Assembly: GCA_032629725.1 (NCBI GenBank) | Contig: JAFEVB010000015.1 | Location: forward strand, 806,001-870,000 | Length of the DNA: 64,000 nt | Origin: Gremmenia infestans | Taxonomy: Eukaryota; Ascomycota; Leotiomycetes; Helotiales; Hamatocanthoscyphaceae | Direction of reading: 5' to 3' | In this document: positions 54,906-64,000 of the stretch, piece after piece | Numbering within the stretch: the stretch's first letter is position 1 | Layout: every line of letters starts with the position of its first letter | Notes under the pieces: model-generated | The model's input: the letters and a program-made list of their open reading frames with translations, nothing else | What the model was told of the DNA's origin: nothing | Databases searched by the model: none | Translations under genes and position numbers: made by a program

Positions 54906-57235
54906 ATGGCAGCTCTCCATGACGCGCTCAAGACCCTCGGCCCTCTCAACTACGAAGAAGCCCCGCTCGACGACCTTGCGCCCTTCCTCTCCTCCGCCTT
55001 CGGCGCCGCCCAGATAATCGTCGACTCGGTTCCCATAGCCTCTGCCTCATCCCCTCCGACTTCCCCCCACAGCCGCTCTCGCTCCGCATCCTCAGCTTCC
55101 GACATCAGCCTGAGCAATGCGCGGACTCCACCGCCAGAGAAAGAGGTGGAGGCGCTGCAGAAGGAGTGGAAGAGTGTCAAGATGAATGCGAAGGACAACC
55201 CGCTGGGCATGAGTGTTTTCAAACTCGGCGGCAAGGATGGGAAGGGGGCTTGGTTTGCGAGGAGGAGTGTGCATGAAGGGATGGGGTTTAGTAAGTGGAA
55301 GAGGGGTCTTGAGAGGGAGTTTCCGGAGACGATGAAGGTTCAGGGTGGGCCCGGGGAGGGCAATATCAGGGGCATTGGAGGGGAGAAGAGGGTTGCATTC
55401 AAGGAAGTTGAGGGCGTGGGAAAGGTGGAAGGTATGTGCTAAGTTTCTGTGGAATATGGGATGTGAGACGCTGACTTTGATATCGGATAGTTTATCTACT
55501 TTCTGCGCAGTTTCCTGGGCCGACGACACCGAGGGATTTCGTAACGATGTTTATTACGTCTGATCAGGCACTGAAAGATAAATCTGGAGAAGAAGTCCCG
55601 CGGCACTTTATGGTTATTTCGAGACCTTGTATACACCCGGATACACCACCACGGGATGGATATATTAGAGGTCAATACGAGTCTGTGGAGTTCATCAGGG
55701 AAATACCGTTGAACAAGGGCCCCATGAAAGCGGCGTCTACTACGAATCTTGAAACTCACGAAAAGAGGCGGAATAGATCTGTCTCAACATTAGAGAGAGA
55801 AGTCGTGCTGAGAAATGCAAATAGCCAACACCCGGCCCCTACCAGTGAGCATGGTGAAAATCCGCTCAATGGTTCACAATCAGATACAGATCTTCGTCGC
55901 ACAAGTAGCGACAGTTCTGGACGAGCGCGAGGCAAGACAATATCGTTTGATAGGTCAAGAGGTCCGGGTGCGAAGGGGGAGGTTATGGACATTCCACGAG
56001 ATGACGATGAGGACGAGTGTAACCCAATAGAATGGATTATGATCACGAGGAGCGACCCTGGCGGGAGCGTTCCAAGATTTCTGATTGACCGAGGTACTCC
56101 TGGTGGAATTGTAGCGGATGCATCCAAATTCTTGGATTGGGCGTGCGCTAAGGGCATACAAGACCTCGAGAGCGACGAGGACGAAGGAATTGAGCAGGGC
56201 AGAGGCGATAATGAAGAGGCCGAGCAGAGGGCTTACAAACACGAACATCACCATAACCATGAAAAGGACCTATACAATTGGCAAACGAATGGTCATTTGG
56301 CTGGTATAGATGAGGTTGCTACACCGACAGAAGAGAAGAATCTATCACCAGAACAAACTTCCGCAGATGGCAACGGGATATACAGTAAGGTAGCTGGAGC
56401 AGCTGGTTTAGCAGGCGGCTACATCGCATCTCATACTCCAGCCATCGTGTCCGACCACCTTCCTCACGCATCCGAAGAACCAAATGGTATCAAATCCAGC
56501 TCACCTCGCCATGACTCCGTCTCGTCAGTAAGCAGCGTCTCTTCAGAAGGCTCATTCGCCTCGGCTCTCGATAGACGGGCTACAAACGAAACAGCTGACG
56601 GCGCTTCCCTGCGCATGAGCGTCTCAACTGGCCTCACAGCGCACGACAAAGAGCTACAGAAACTCGAAGAAAAGAAGCGGAAACTCGACGAGAAGCTAAG
56701 TCTAGCGCGTGAGAAAGAGAAGAGTAAAAAGAGCGAAGACACGGCTAAGGAGGAAGAGGCTATCAGAAAGGCACAGGAAAAGCATGAGCGTGAAGTGAAG
56801 AAGCAGGAGGAGAAGTACAAGAGAGAAGTCGAGAAGCTGGAGCGGAAGAAGGAGAAAGAAGCTCAGAAGGCAGAGGAGAAAAGGCGCAAGGCGGCGGAGA
56901 AAGATGACAAAATACGAATGGCACGTGAGATGGAGGAGGTTAAAGCTGAGGTTGAGTTGTTGAGAAAAGAGAAAGAGATACTCAGGAATCAGGTGGGGGA
57001 CTTGCAAGCTGAGAACACAGCGCTTGCGGCTAAACTGGGCAAACTTGGAGGTGGTGATGAGATCTTGAGGCTTGTGAGGGAGGAAGTCGAAAAGGGAGGC
57101 CGGCTGAGAGCGAGTAGTTTGAGGTCGAATAGGGCGGGCAGTTCTAGTGCTAAGAGCATCAGTGCAGCCTCCTCAAGCAAGGAGAAGGATAATAGTCCTT
57201 CTGTTTCAAACGCAGAGAGTGGGGGCCCTTCTTGA
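54906..57235 (+). CDS. DUF3074 (START-like) domain protein with C-terminal coiled coil
   Basis: DUF3074 is a fungal domain related to the START lipid-binding fold; its cargo is not established. Exons 54906-55431 and 55491-57235 give 756 residues. The domain spans about 80-290: EVEALQKEWKSVKMNAKDNPL, GAWFARRSVHEGMGFSKW, VYLLSAQFPGPTTPRDFVTM across the splice, HFMVISRPCIHPDTPPRDGYI and GQYESVEFIREIP, then DECNPIEWIMITRSDPGGSV. The middle is Ser-rich. A long, highly charged Glu/Lys/Arg helix at about 561-700 (KELQKLEEKKRKLDEKL, AEVELLRKEKEILRNQV) should form a coiled coil. It sits between a Lam-type lipid-transfer protein and a sterol glucosyltransferase-like gene on the same strand, so a lipid role is tempting but unproven. 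Confidence 0.9.
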
Positions 57236-57728
57236 TGGAATTATTGTTATGGATGGGACGTTGAAACTGGGTGGCATTTATTAGTCAGACAACAGGTTTA
57301 GGAGTACACAACATGTTTAACATGGCGGTTGCAAAACTACCTAGTGCCTGTGGTGATTAATGTATTTGCGATTGTCTAACAGTTTGTCTTCAAGCGCAAG
57401 GAAGGATGTTCGTTTCGCATCCTGCAAGATCAATGAATGAATGGTTTCCATAAGAAATTTGATACTTACTATACCTAACTTCCAGGTTTCTTCTTTCGGT
57501 AAGCTCTAAGTATATCTGTATATCTCCGTATCTCATTTTACAGTACTGGTGGTGGTACTCGCTTCGAAGTCTGACAGGGGAGATGGCGGAGGCGGGGGCG
57601 GGGTAGGGGTAGATCTGGTAGGGCAGATTAAAATTGCCGTAGTGCTTTGTTTAGTAGAACATGGCGTTTTACTACGCCGCATTCTTGATAACCACAAAGT
57701 ATTTCAGCCATGGCAGCCCCGCCCTTCG
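57236..57728. promoter_or_regulatory. Glycosyltransferase gene upstream region
   Basis: 493 bp. Includes GGTGGTGGTACTCGC and GGAGGCGGGGGCGGGG runs near 57549-57604. An out-of-frame ATG at 57710 opens a 42-codon frame overlapping the chosen coding start at 57729 and so forms a possible overlapping upstream ORF. Confidence 0.3.
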
Positions 57729-60412
57729 ATGGAGGATTTCCTCAGTTCCATTCATTCTATGGCTTCCAATGCCCCTCCTGCGTACGCAGAATCAAATCAC
57801 CCGCCGCTGACCGACGACGCTCCGCCAATTTACGATGAATCAACCGGCACGCTTGACGTGAACCAGAATGGGCTCAGCGCTCAAACCCAATTTACAAGTC
57901 AGTTCTCCAATATGCTCCTTGTTCTGACTAACACTTACAAAACGCCTAGGCGATGGGCGAGTTGATATACTTATCAATGAGTCCGATACACGGCTAGCCC
58001 AAGAAATCGAGCAGATTCAGCTTGTGGCCCAGCAACAAGCCCCCGACTACCGTCCAGCCTCTGCACATACACCTTCATACTTTGACAAACCCTCCCAACC
58101 TCCACCCCCTCTAAACATCGTGATCCATGTAGTTGGTTCACGGGGAGACGTCCAGCCATTCGTTGCGTTGGGACAAGTGCTCAAAAATAACTACGGGCAT
58201 CGCGTACGCCTAGCTACACATGGGACATTCAAGAAGTTCGTTGAGGGAAATGGGTTGGAGTTTTTTGAGATTGGAGGTGATCCGGCGGAACTCATGGCGT
58301 TCATGGTCAAGAATCCGGGATTGATTCCCGGAATGAAGTCATTGAAGGAAGGGGATGTTGGCAAGAGACGGAAGGGTATTGCCGAGATTCTCGAGGGGTG
58401 TTGGAGATCGTGTGCTGATGTCGATGAGGCAAAGGAGGATGATGGAGATAGTCCGAAGACAAGACCGTTCATTGCAAATGCCATCATTGCAAACCCGCCC
58501 AGCTTTGCGCATATTCACTGTGCAGAGAAGCTGGGTATTCCTTTACATTTGATGTTCACGTAGGTCTAAGTCTCGGCCCTGATTGAGTTGATGGTAGCAT
58601 TAACCAAGTGCTTCTAGCATGCCATGGTCTCCCACCCATGACTTCCCTCAGCCAATAGCGAACATCAAGTCGTCCAATGCTAGCGGAAGCGTGACAAATG
58701 AGATGAGCTATACACTGGTGGAGATGATGACCTGGCAGGGACTAGGTGGCATTATCAACAAATTCAGAACAGATACGCTAGATCTTGGATCGCTCACGCA
58801 GGCGGCAGGAACTACTGTGCTGCACCGACTACGAATACCGTATACGTATTGTTGGTAAGAATCCATCCCTAGAACCTAAGGCACTGAGCTAATTTGGCCA
58901 ACAGGAGTCCTGCCCTGATTCCTAAACCTAAAGATTGGGGTCCTCACATTTCCATTTCGGGTTTCTATTTCCTCTCCCTTGCGTCCAATTACCAACCTGA
59001 CGCCGACCTCGCCGACTTCCTAGCAGCTGGCCCATCTCCTGTGTATATTGGCTTCGGGTCTATTGTGGTCGAAGACCCAAAGGCTATGACCAAGTTGATC
59101 TTTGAAGCCGTCGAGAAGACGGGTCAACGAGCTTTGGTTTCTAAAGGTTGGGGTGGATTTGGTGGCGACGAGTTGAGTAAACCTGATGGCGTTTTTATGC
59201 TGGGAAATTGTCCTCATGATTGGCTTTTTAAGCACGTTTCGTGTGTGGTTCATCGTAAGAGAATTGTTCCTTGGTTTGGTTTAGTGCTTTGGGAATATTC
59301 CACCCCACGTCATTAATCCCAGAATATCTACATCCAATGTTTCTTACCTTTCTCCTTCATTCCAATCAACGTCTTGAAAGACATAGTACTAACTTCTCAA
59401 CTCAGATGGTGGAGCAGGAACCACTGCAGCGGGCATCGCGCTCGGAAGGCCCACCGTCATTGTTCCGTTCTTTGGCGACCAGCCATTCTGGGGAGCAATG
59501 GTAGCTCGTGCTGGGGCGGGGCCGTGCCCGATCCCATTTAAAGAGCTCGACGCCGAGGGACTTTCGAAAGCGATTTTGAAGGCACTCGAGCCCGAAACGC
59601 TGGAGCGGGCAAAAGAGCTTGGAGAGCGCATTCGTGAAGAAAAAGGATGCGAGGCCGGCGCTGCTAGCTTTCATAAGCAATTGGACGTGGATCGGCTACG
59701 CTGTTCAATGTGTCTGGACAAAGTCGCTGTCTGGCAGGTCAAAGCAAAGGGCCCAAAAGAAAACGTCAGACTAAGTGCCTTCGCGGCGACTGTACTGGGC
59801 GATGAAGGCATCCTAGACGTCAATCAGCTGGAATTGTATCGACCATACGAGTACCCCGTTGAAGAGCATTTTGTCTTATCAAATCTGAGTGGACCAACAC
59901 CCTTAATGAGCACTGTCGGCAGCTTCAGCTCTTATGTCATCAACTTTCCCATCCAACTCGGCAAGGCCTATGTAGGTGTCGTAAGAGAGCCTTACAAAGG
60001 CGCCAAGGAGAACGGCTGGCGTGGCTTCGGCAAAGGCCTAGGTAAAGGTCTTGCGGGTGTCTTCATTCGCAGAGGCCTTGTTATACGAGGCACACAGTTT
60101 GGCGTTCGGGCTATATACAACGCTCTTAAGAAGCGCTTTGGCACTGGTACCCTCAGCTTTATACTTGCGGCCAACTTTGCGCAGGGTTTCGAGGAGGTTA
60201 ACTCGTCCACAGAAGAGGAGCGCCTTGACGTGCTGAGACGATGGCAGGAATTGGCGCCGCAACTGAAGAAGGAACAAACTAGATCCACTGCGTCGAGTTC
60301 AGGGGGTAGTTTTATGAGTCGGATGAGCCCCTCGACCACAAGAACGTCGTCGAGTACAGCGAGCATTCACTACATTGAATCCGCTCAATCGCCCGATGAG
60401 AGAAGAACATGA
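57729..60412 (+). CDS. Sterol 3-beta-glucosyltransferase-like enzyme (GT1/GT28)
   Basis: Transfers glucose from UDP-glucose to a sterol or similar lipid. Exons 57729-57897, 57950-58559, 58618-58854, 58905-59254 and 59406-60412 encode 790 residues. The GT28-type acceptor domain starts near 111 with LNIVIHVVGSRGDVQPFVALG. The UDP-sugar site spans about 445-485: NCPHDWLFKHVSCVVHHGG, assembled across the last splice into HHGGAGTTAAGIALGRP and IVPFFGDQPFWG. These match Atg26/UGT80 enzymes, but the PH and GRAM modules of Atg26 are absent, so this is the short fungal class. The C-terminal 200 residues hold Gly-rich amphipathic repeats (GFGKGLGKGLAGVFIRRG), perhaps membrane-associated. The N-terminus is Pro-rich (APPAYAES, APPIYDES). 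Start chosen as the first in-frame ATG. Confidence 0.92.
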
Positions 60413-60957
60413 GCGAGTGATGCTTTGTCAAATCGTTCATGACGGCAAAGAAAGCATCCTCCCAATACTTGGGATTGCTGACGTATTAGTGTCAGACGTC
60501 AGGCTCCTCTCATGACTAGCCATTTGAAATGTATTGAACATTGGGAGTCGCACACTGGGACAAACTCAAGAAAGAGTACATGTGTTCACTGGGATCAGCT
60601 TTAATCTTTCTCGGAAACAATTTGAAGTCAAGGCTACTTCCTGAAGAAAGGCATCACGATCTAGGACTCAATCCAAGTCGCTTGTTCAAAACATAGAACG
60701 GCGTTCACAGGAATCGTCTTTTTCTTGCATTCTATCAAATCACAATATAGTATCAGAGATGAGGCGTGACCCATTTGTGGGAATGCTATTTTAAATTTGG
60801 CATTCCGCGTCGCTATTGCAGTGTTTTCCCTAGCCGCTCACTGTGCGCCAAGTTTGAAGGGGTGAAGCGAAGAAGGCAAGGCAACTTGAAAGAGGGCTCA
60901 AGTGAGATACTCAAGTAGCGAACCTCCACAGCTGTCACTTTATAACACCACATTTCT
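60413..60957. other. Convergent intergenic region
   Basis: 545 bp between the glycosyltransferase stop and the CAP-protein stop on the other strand. Only short frames. It probably holds the two 3' UTRs. Confidence 0.4.
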
Positions 60958-61693
60958 TCAAGATCGAGAAACATTATCTGCATACTCGCCTCCAGAATTG
61001 CCTGCACGGCCTGTTAGATCCAAGCCACCTTCAAGAGGGAAGAGGCTTGCTTACCGGCAGGGGAGTAGTTGCAAACCGTAATCCAAGCATCCAACAAAAA
61101 GTTAGAAATCGTTCCCTGGGCACAGAAATAGGAAGCACAGCCCAGCTTCTGACTACCCTTCCACACCACCTGCGTGAACCCCGAATACTCCTCATCGGAG
61201 GACGTCGGACGCGGCGGCGACGCTATACCATAGTAGGCCGCGAAGTTCTTTTCCTGGCTATACCAGCCCGTGGCGGCCTTGCTGGCGAAGATGGCTGGAT
61301 TATCTGTTGCTTTGAAGTTTGTCGCGCCTTGGATGTCGAAGTTTTGGCCGTAGCCGCCATTGCCTGGACTCCTGTGCGTTCTGCTATCAGTATATTATAT
61401 ATTGTTGCTAGATTGAGTTGGTACTCCAAAGGGAGGGGGGGTAATGGTATTTCTTACTGGTCAGTTCCCAAGACGCATCTGCTTGCTGTGGTCGCGGCGT
61501 AGCCGGCAAGTGTGAGATCCCAGGTGAGATTGGCTGCACTGTGAATCTGTCGATATGTGTTATGGCCGCTGATGGAGACAGCAGAGTAGGAGGCAGTGTC
61601 CCCAGTGATGTTATCTCGTGGTGATATTGGGCTGCTGGTAGTTGGAAGCACTAGCGCGCCGACAAACGCGAACAATGAGGTATAATAATGCAT
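60958..61693 (-). CDS. Secreted CAP/PR-1-like protein
   Basis: CAP (SCP/TAPS) proteins are secreted; yeast Pry members bind and export sterols and fatty acids. Exons 61693-61458, 61383-61055 and 61001-60958 give 202 residues. The N-terminus MHYYTSLFAFVGALVLPTTS is a signal peptide, followed by a short linker. CAP motifs: GHNTYRQIHSAANLTWD, LAGYAATTASRC, then GNGGYGQNF, SGFTQVVWKGSQKLGCASYF and ITVCNYSPAGN. CAP1 usually reads H-x-TQ-x-VW; here Phe replaces that His (GFTQVVW), so one cavity residue is changed. The NYSPAGN motif is only complete after the 53-nt last intron is removed. The last exon adds just SGGEYADNVSRS. Host-interaction roles are known for some fungal members but cannot be judged here. 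Confidence 0.9.
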
Positions 61694-63741
61694 CTTGACG
61701 GATGGCAAGCAAGTGAAGTAAAGTAAAGAATGGACGAAGTAATGACTTCTTGGACTGAATTTTTGGGGGAAATGAGAGAGGGGGGGAGAATAGAATGGAT
61801 AGAATTGTGGTAAGAAACGATCGGGCGAGTATGTATATAGGTCACGAGAAAAGGAGATTAAAACGAGGTTATTATTAGGTAGATGCTGCTCCCCTTTGGT
61901 ATTTTCATAGATCTAACTTAAAGGAGTGCTTAATTTCATATGTCGGGGTTCTCGCCGAAGTTCAAGAAAGACTTGGCAAAGGAATATTGATTCTGAAACA
62001 ACGGAGGAGGGTAAGTATACTATATATATATAGCACTAAATACTCTGGAACGCTAACTTCAACCATGAATAAAATTGTATGTTGAGTATAAGGGATCCAA
62101 CGATAGAAAGAAAAATGATGGAAACGAGACGAGTCGTGCTGCTTTCTCTTCATTCATTTTCCCGAGAATCTTCGGAGTTCTTCATCCAGTCTTGTCTTGA
62201 GTAACCTACTACATAAGTAGGTAAGCATGCGTTCCACGAAGCTCCACGAGGATATCATGTCATGATACACGGTTGAAATATTAATGCTGTGGTGTATCTG
62301 TGTACGAAGAAAACGCGACGCCCGGAGGAGAACGTGCGTACTGTATTGTACCTGCGTGCTGTGAGTGAGGTTCACGAGTGCATGCCTTGCCATCCATGCC
62401 TCTCTTAGGTTTAGTTCGCTTGTTCTGGCTATAAGAAATGGAAGGAAGGGCACTTTTCTTATGATGGATGTCGCGGAATATATATCCCATCCCACCTTTC
62501 TCCGCTACTTCATTCTTTCATTCTTTCATCATCCATTCCATTTACGTTTCTCTGCTACTTCTTACTCCCACATCAACGCCGTTGTCTATGTCGAAGCATT
62601 CCTAATCGCGTTATGGCGTGCAGTATGATTGTTTAATTGGACGTTTGAGAGCTGCAGCTTATATTTCCTTCACCTGCCTGCTTGTAGTCTTTTTCGCATC
62701 TTCTGATTTCACCTTCACTCGTGTGAACAGTACTGTACGTCGACTTCAATTTCTTGGGGGGGATACTTCTCATGTCTTTTCGCAAATCTTTTGAATTCTA
62801 AAATCGGGTTGAATCTAAATCCCGAAACCCGGGGGCGGGTTTCTTTTTATATAGTAGTAATTTCATTCTATGTAGAAGCCTTGCAAAAGAGTTGATTTCA
62901 TAAGCTAGGCTTTATGATCTTGCTTTATATGCGAGCTAGATGAATGAATAGCACGAGTTCTGAAAAGTGCGGGGTTAAGAAGCTATTCCAGAGCAGAGAA
63001 ATAGGTACATATTGATCCTACGAAGACCCGGAGACCCGTAAAGTCCGTGGGCTGCATAGCAAGGCTTTGGGTTGGAGTCGAAGGAGTTGACTGCGTGGGC
63101 GAGACAGTATGCGAGGGGCAAGCTTACTAGCCTCGAGGAGTTCCTTAAGAACCATCCTCTGCCGTCTTTGGAAGGTTGATATAATCTCAGCTCTATACCT
63201 TGATGCAGAAGGAGAGGAGTGACTCGCAGATCTAATTTACTGTTACTATTAAATATATTTCCCTTGACATCTTAAGAAGCATGAGCATGATATGAAGCGC
63301 CGTTACCACCTGCTAGCGGCGCTCAGGTACAAGAAGATGGGCGGCTCGCAAATGTAAGCGGCGCATATTATACAAAGGGTGCGCAGCTAGCCTCGCGCAT
63401 CGTAAATTTGCTATGAGATACGCCGCTAGCATATGCTAGCGGCGCAACAGTATAACCACAACCACAACAGCATGGCTGTCAAAGACTCAAAGATCCAGAT
63501 GCGAACTTGGTCCATCTCTAGCCTGGCTATGTATTTCGTATATTTTCGTAGAGCAATGACTATGTACAAATTATATCAAGACAAGTTCACGGTGGAAAGA
63601 GCCTGTGTGCCTTAACGCCGATGTCATCCAAAGTAGAGATCTATCTATATAATCGAGCCTTCACACGCGACGTCCGATCCATGGCTACCGGAGCCAACAT
63701 TCGGGATTTAAGGAACTGGTGGGAAGTGTCTCGGGAACACC
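61694..63741. other. Intergenic with palindromic GCGGCGC repeats at right
   Basis: About 2 kb. The left part is the CAP-gene promoter, with TATATATATA near 62023-62032. The right part holds the CDF 3' end and, at 63297-63446, the repeat cluster described separately. Open frames are short, without family features. Confidence 0.4.
63297..63446. repeat. Cluster of AGCGGCGC repeats with a 24-bp palindrome
   Basis: AGCGGCGC occurs at 63315-63322, 63357-63364 and 63438-63445. The last is one arm of a perfect 24-bp palindrome at 63421-63444, centred on CATATG. The first forms a short inverted repeat with GCGCCG at 63297-63302. TGCTAGCGGCGC is shared exactly by the first copy and the palindrome arm. 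Nature unknown. Confidence 0.5.
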
Positions 63742-64000
63742 TCAGAGATCCTTCTTATAAGCATGCTCTGGCTTATGCGTCGTCTCGTAATCGACATGCA
63801 CATACGCCCTCTCCACATCTGGAAGACTCTCCAGCTTAATCTGCAACTCCTCAGCGACATCATGTGTGTCCCTCAGACTCCTGCTGGCATTCATCACCAC
63901 ATCAACTTCAGCAATGAGTCTCGGTCCGCTGTGATAGACTCGAACGGTATCGATACCTTCGATGTCGGGCGAATGGGTGAGGCAGACGTATGTGATGAGT
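63742..64000 (-). CDS. CDF cation transporter, C-terminal end, runs off the right edge
   Basis: Only the last 85 codons are present, entering from beyond base 64000 and stopping at 63742-63744. They match the cytosolic C-terminal domain of a cation diffusion facilitator: GIDTVRVYHSGPRLIAEVDV, NASRSLRDTHDVAEELQ, LESLPDVERAYVHVDYETTH. This domain dimerises and senses metal. It differs from the CDF gene at 3.5-5 kb, which has a weaker version of this region and a His-rich tail, so the two are paralogues of separate branches. The substrate cannot be deduced without the TM helices, which lie outside. Confidence 0.9.
   Translation of the reverse strand, partial: LITYVCLTHSPDIEGIDTVRVYHSGPRLIAEVDVVMNASRSLRDTHDVAEELQIKLESLPDVERAYVHVDYETTHKPEHAYKKDL

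Overview
The window is nuclear DNA of a filamentous ascomycete (Pezizomycotina). Genes are split by introns of mostly 43-170 nt with fungal donor, branch and acceptor signals. The protein families (fungal separase, DUF5321, Stm1-like, Zn2Cys6 factor, fungal rhodopsin-like membrane protein, HAK potassium carrier, DUF3074, BAR-PH-GRAM-VASt protein) are typical of that group. A leotiomycete is my guess from general protein character, not something the sequence proves. Gene models were built by hand from reading frames and splice signals, and exon coordinates are given in each entry.

Layout. 1-7.4 kb is a compact block: 5' part of separase (-), a mitochondrial DUF5321 protein (+), a class II sirtuin (-), a mitochondrial-type CDF metal transporter (+) and xylulokinase (+). 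7.4-16 kb carries minus-strand genes: a small Cys-rich ORF, a BTB-domain protein, an Stm1/SERBP-like RNA-binding protein and a Yap-type bZIP factor with a 28-residue polyglutamine tract. 16-25 kb follows a 2.9 kb divergent intergenic region and holds a KEN-box nuclear-type protein, a LIM-domain protein and Mediator subunit 10 (all +). 25-38.7 kb is gene-poor: a seven-exon P450, a rhodopsin-like seven-TM protein and a factor-like gene with an odd frame change, separated by long stretches with no supportable gene. 38.8-45.6 kb has a HAK/KUP potassium transporter and a Zn2Cys6 transcription factor (both -). After a 4.2 kb gap, 49.8-60.4 kb has three plus-strand genes: a Sip3/Lam-type contact-site protein, a DUF3074 protein and a sterol-glucosyltransferase-like enzyme. 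61-64 kb holds a secreted CAP protein (-) and the 3' end of a second CDF transporter (-).

How the genes relate. Most are independent housekeeping or regulatory genes. I see no operon-like or secondary-metabolite cluster; the lone P450 has no backbone enzyme beside it. One loose theme is membrane and lipid biology at 50-60 kb (a putative lipid-transfer protein, a START-like DUF3074 protein and a sterol glucosyltransferase in a row). Another is metal and ion transport (two CDF genes and one K+ carrier).

The most notable observations are three probable GC-AG introns in three genes, two microexons of 10 and 19 nt, a possible +1 frame change at CCC-TGA in the 35.3 kb gene, several stop-free introns of 3n length, a twin-hairpin plus T6 element at 28.4 kb, and a palindrome-based repeat cluster at 63.3-63.4 kb. 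I found no convincing tRNA, rRNA, CRISPR array or intact transposon.
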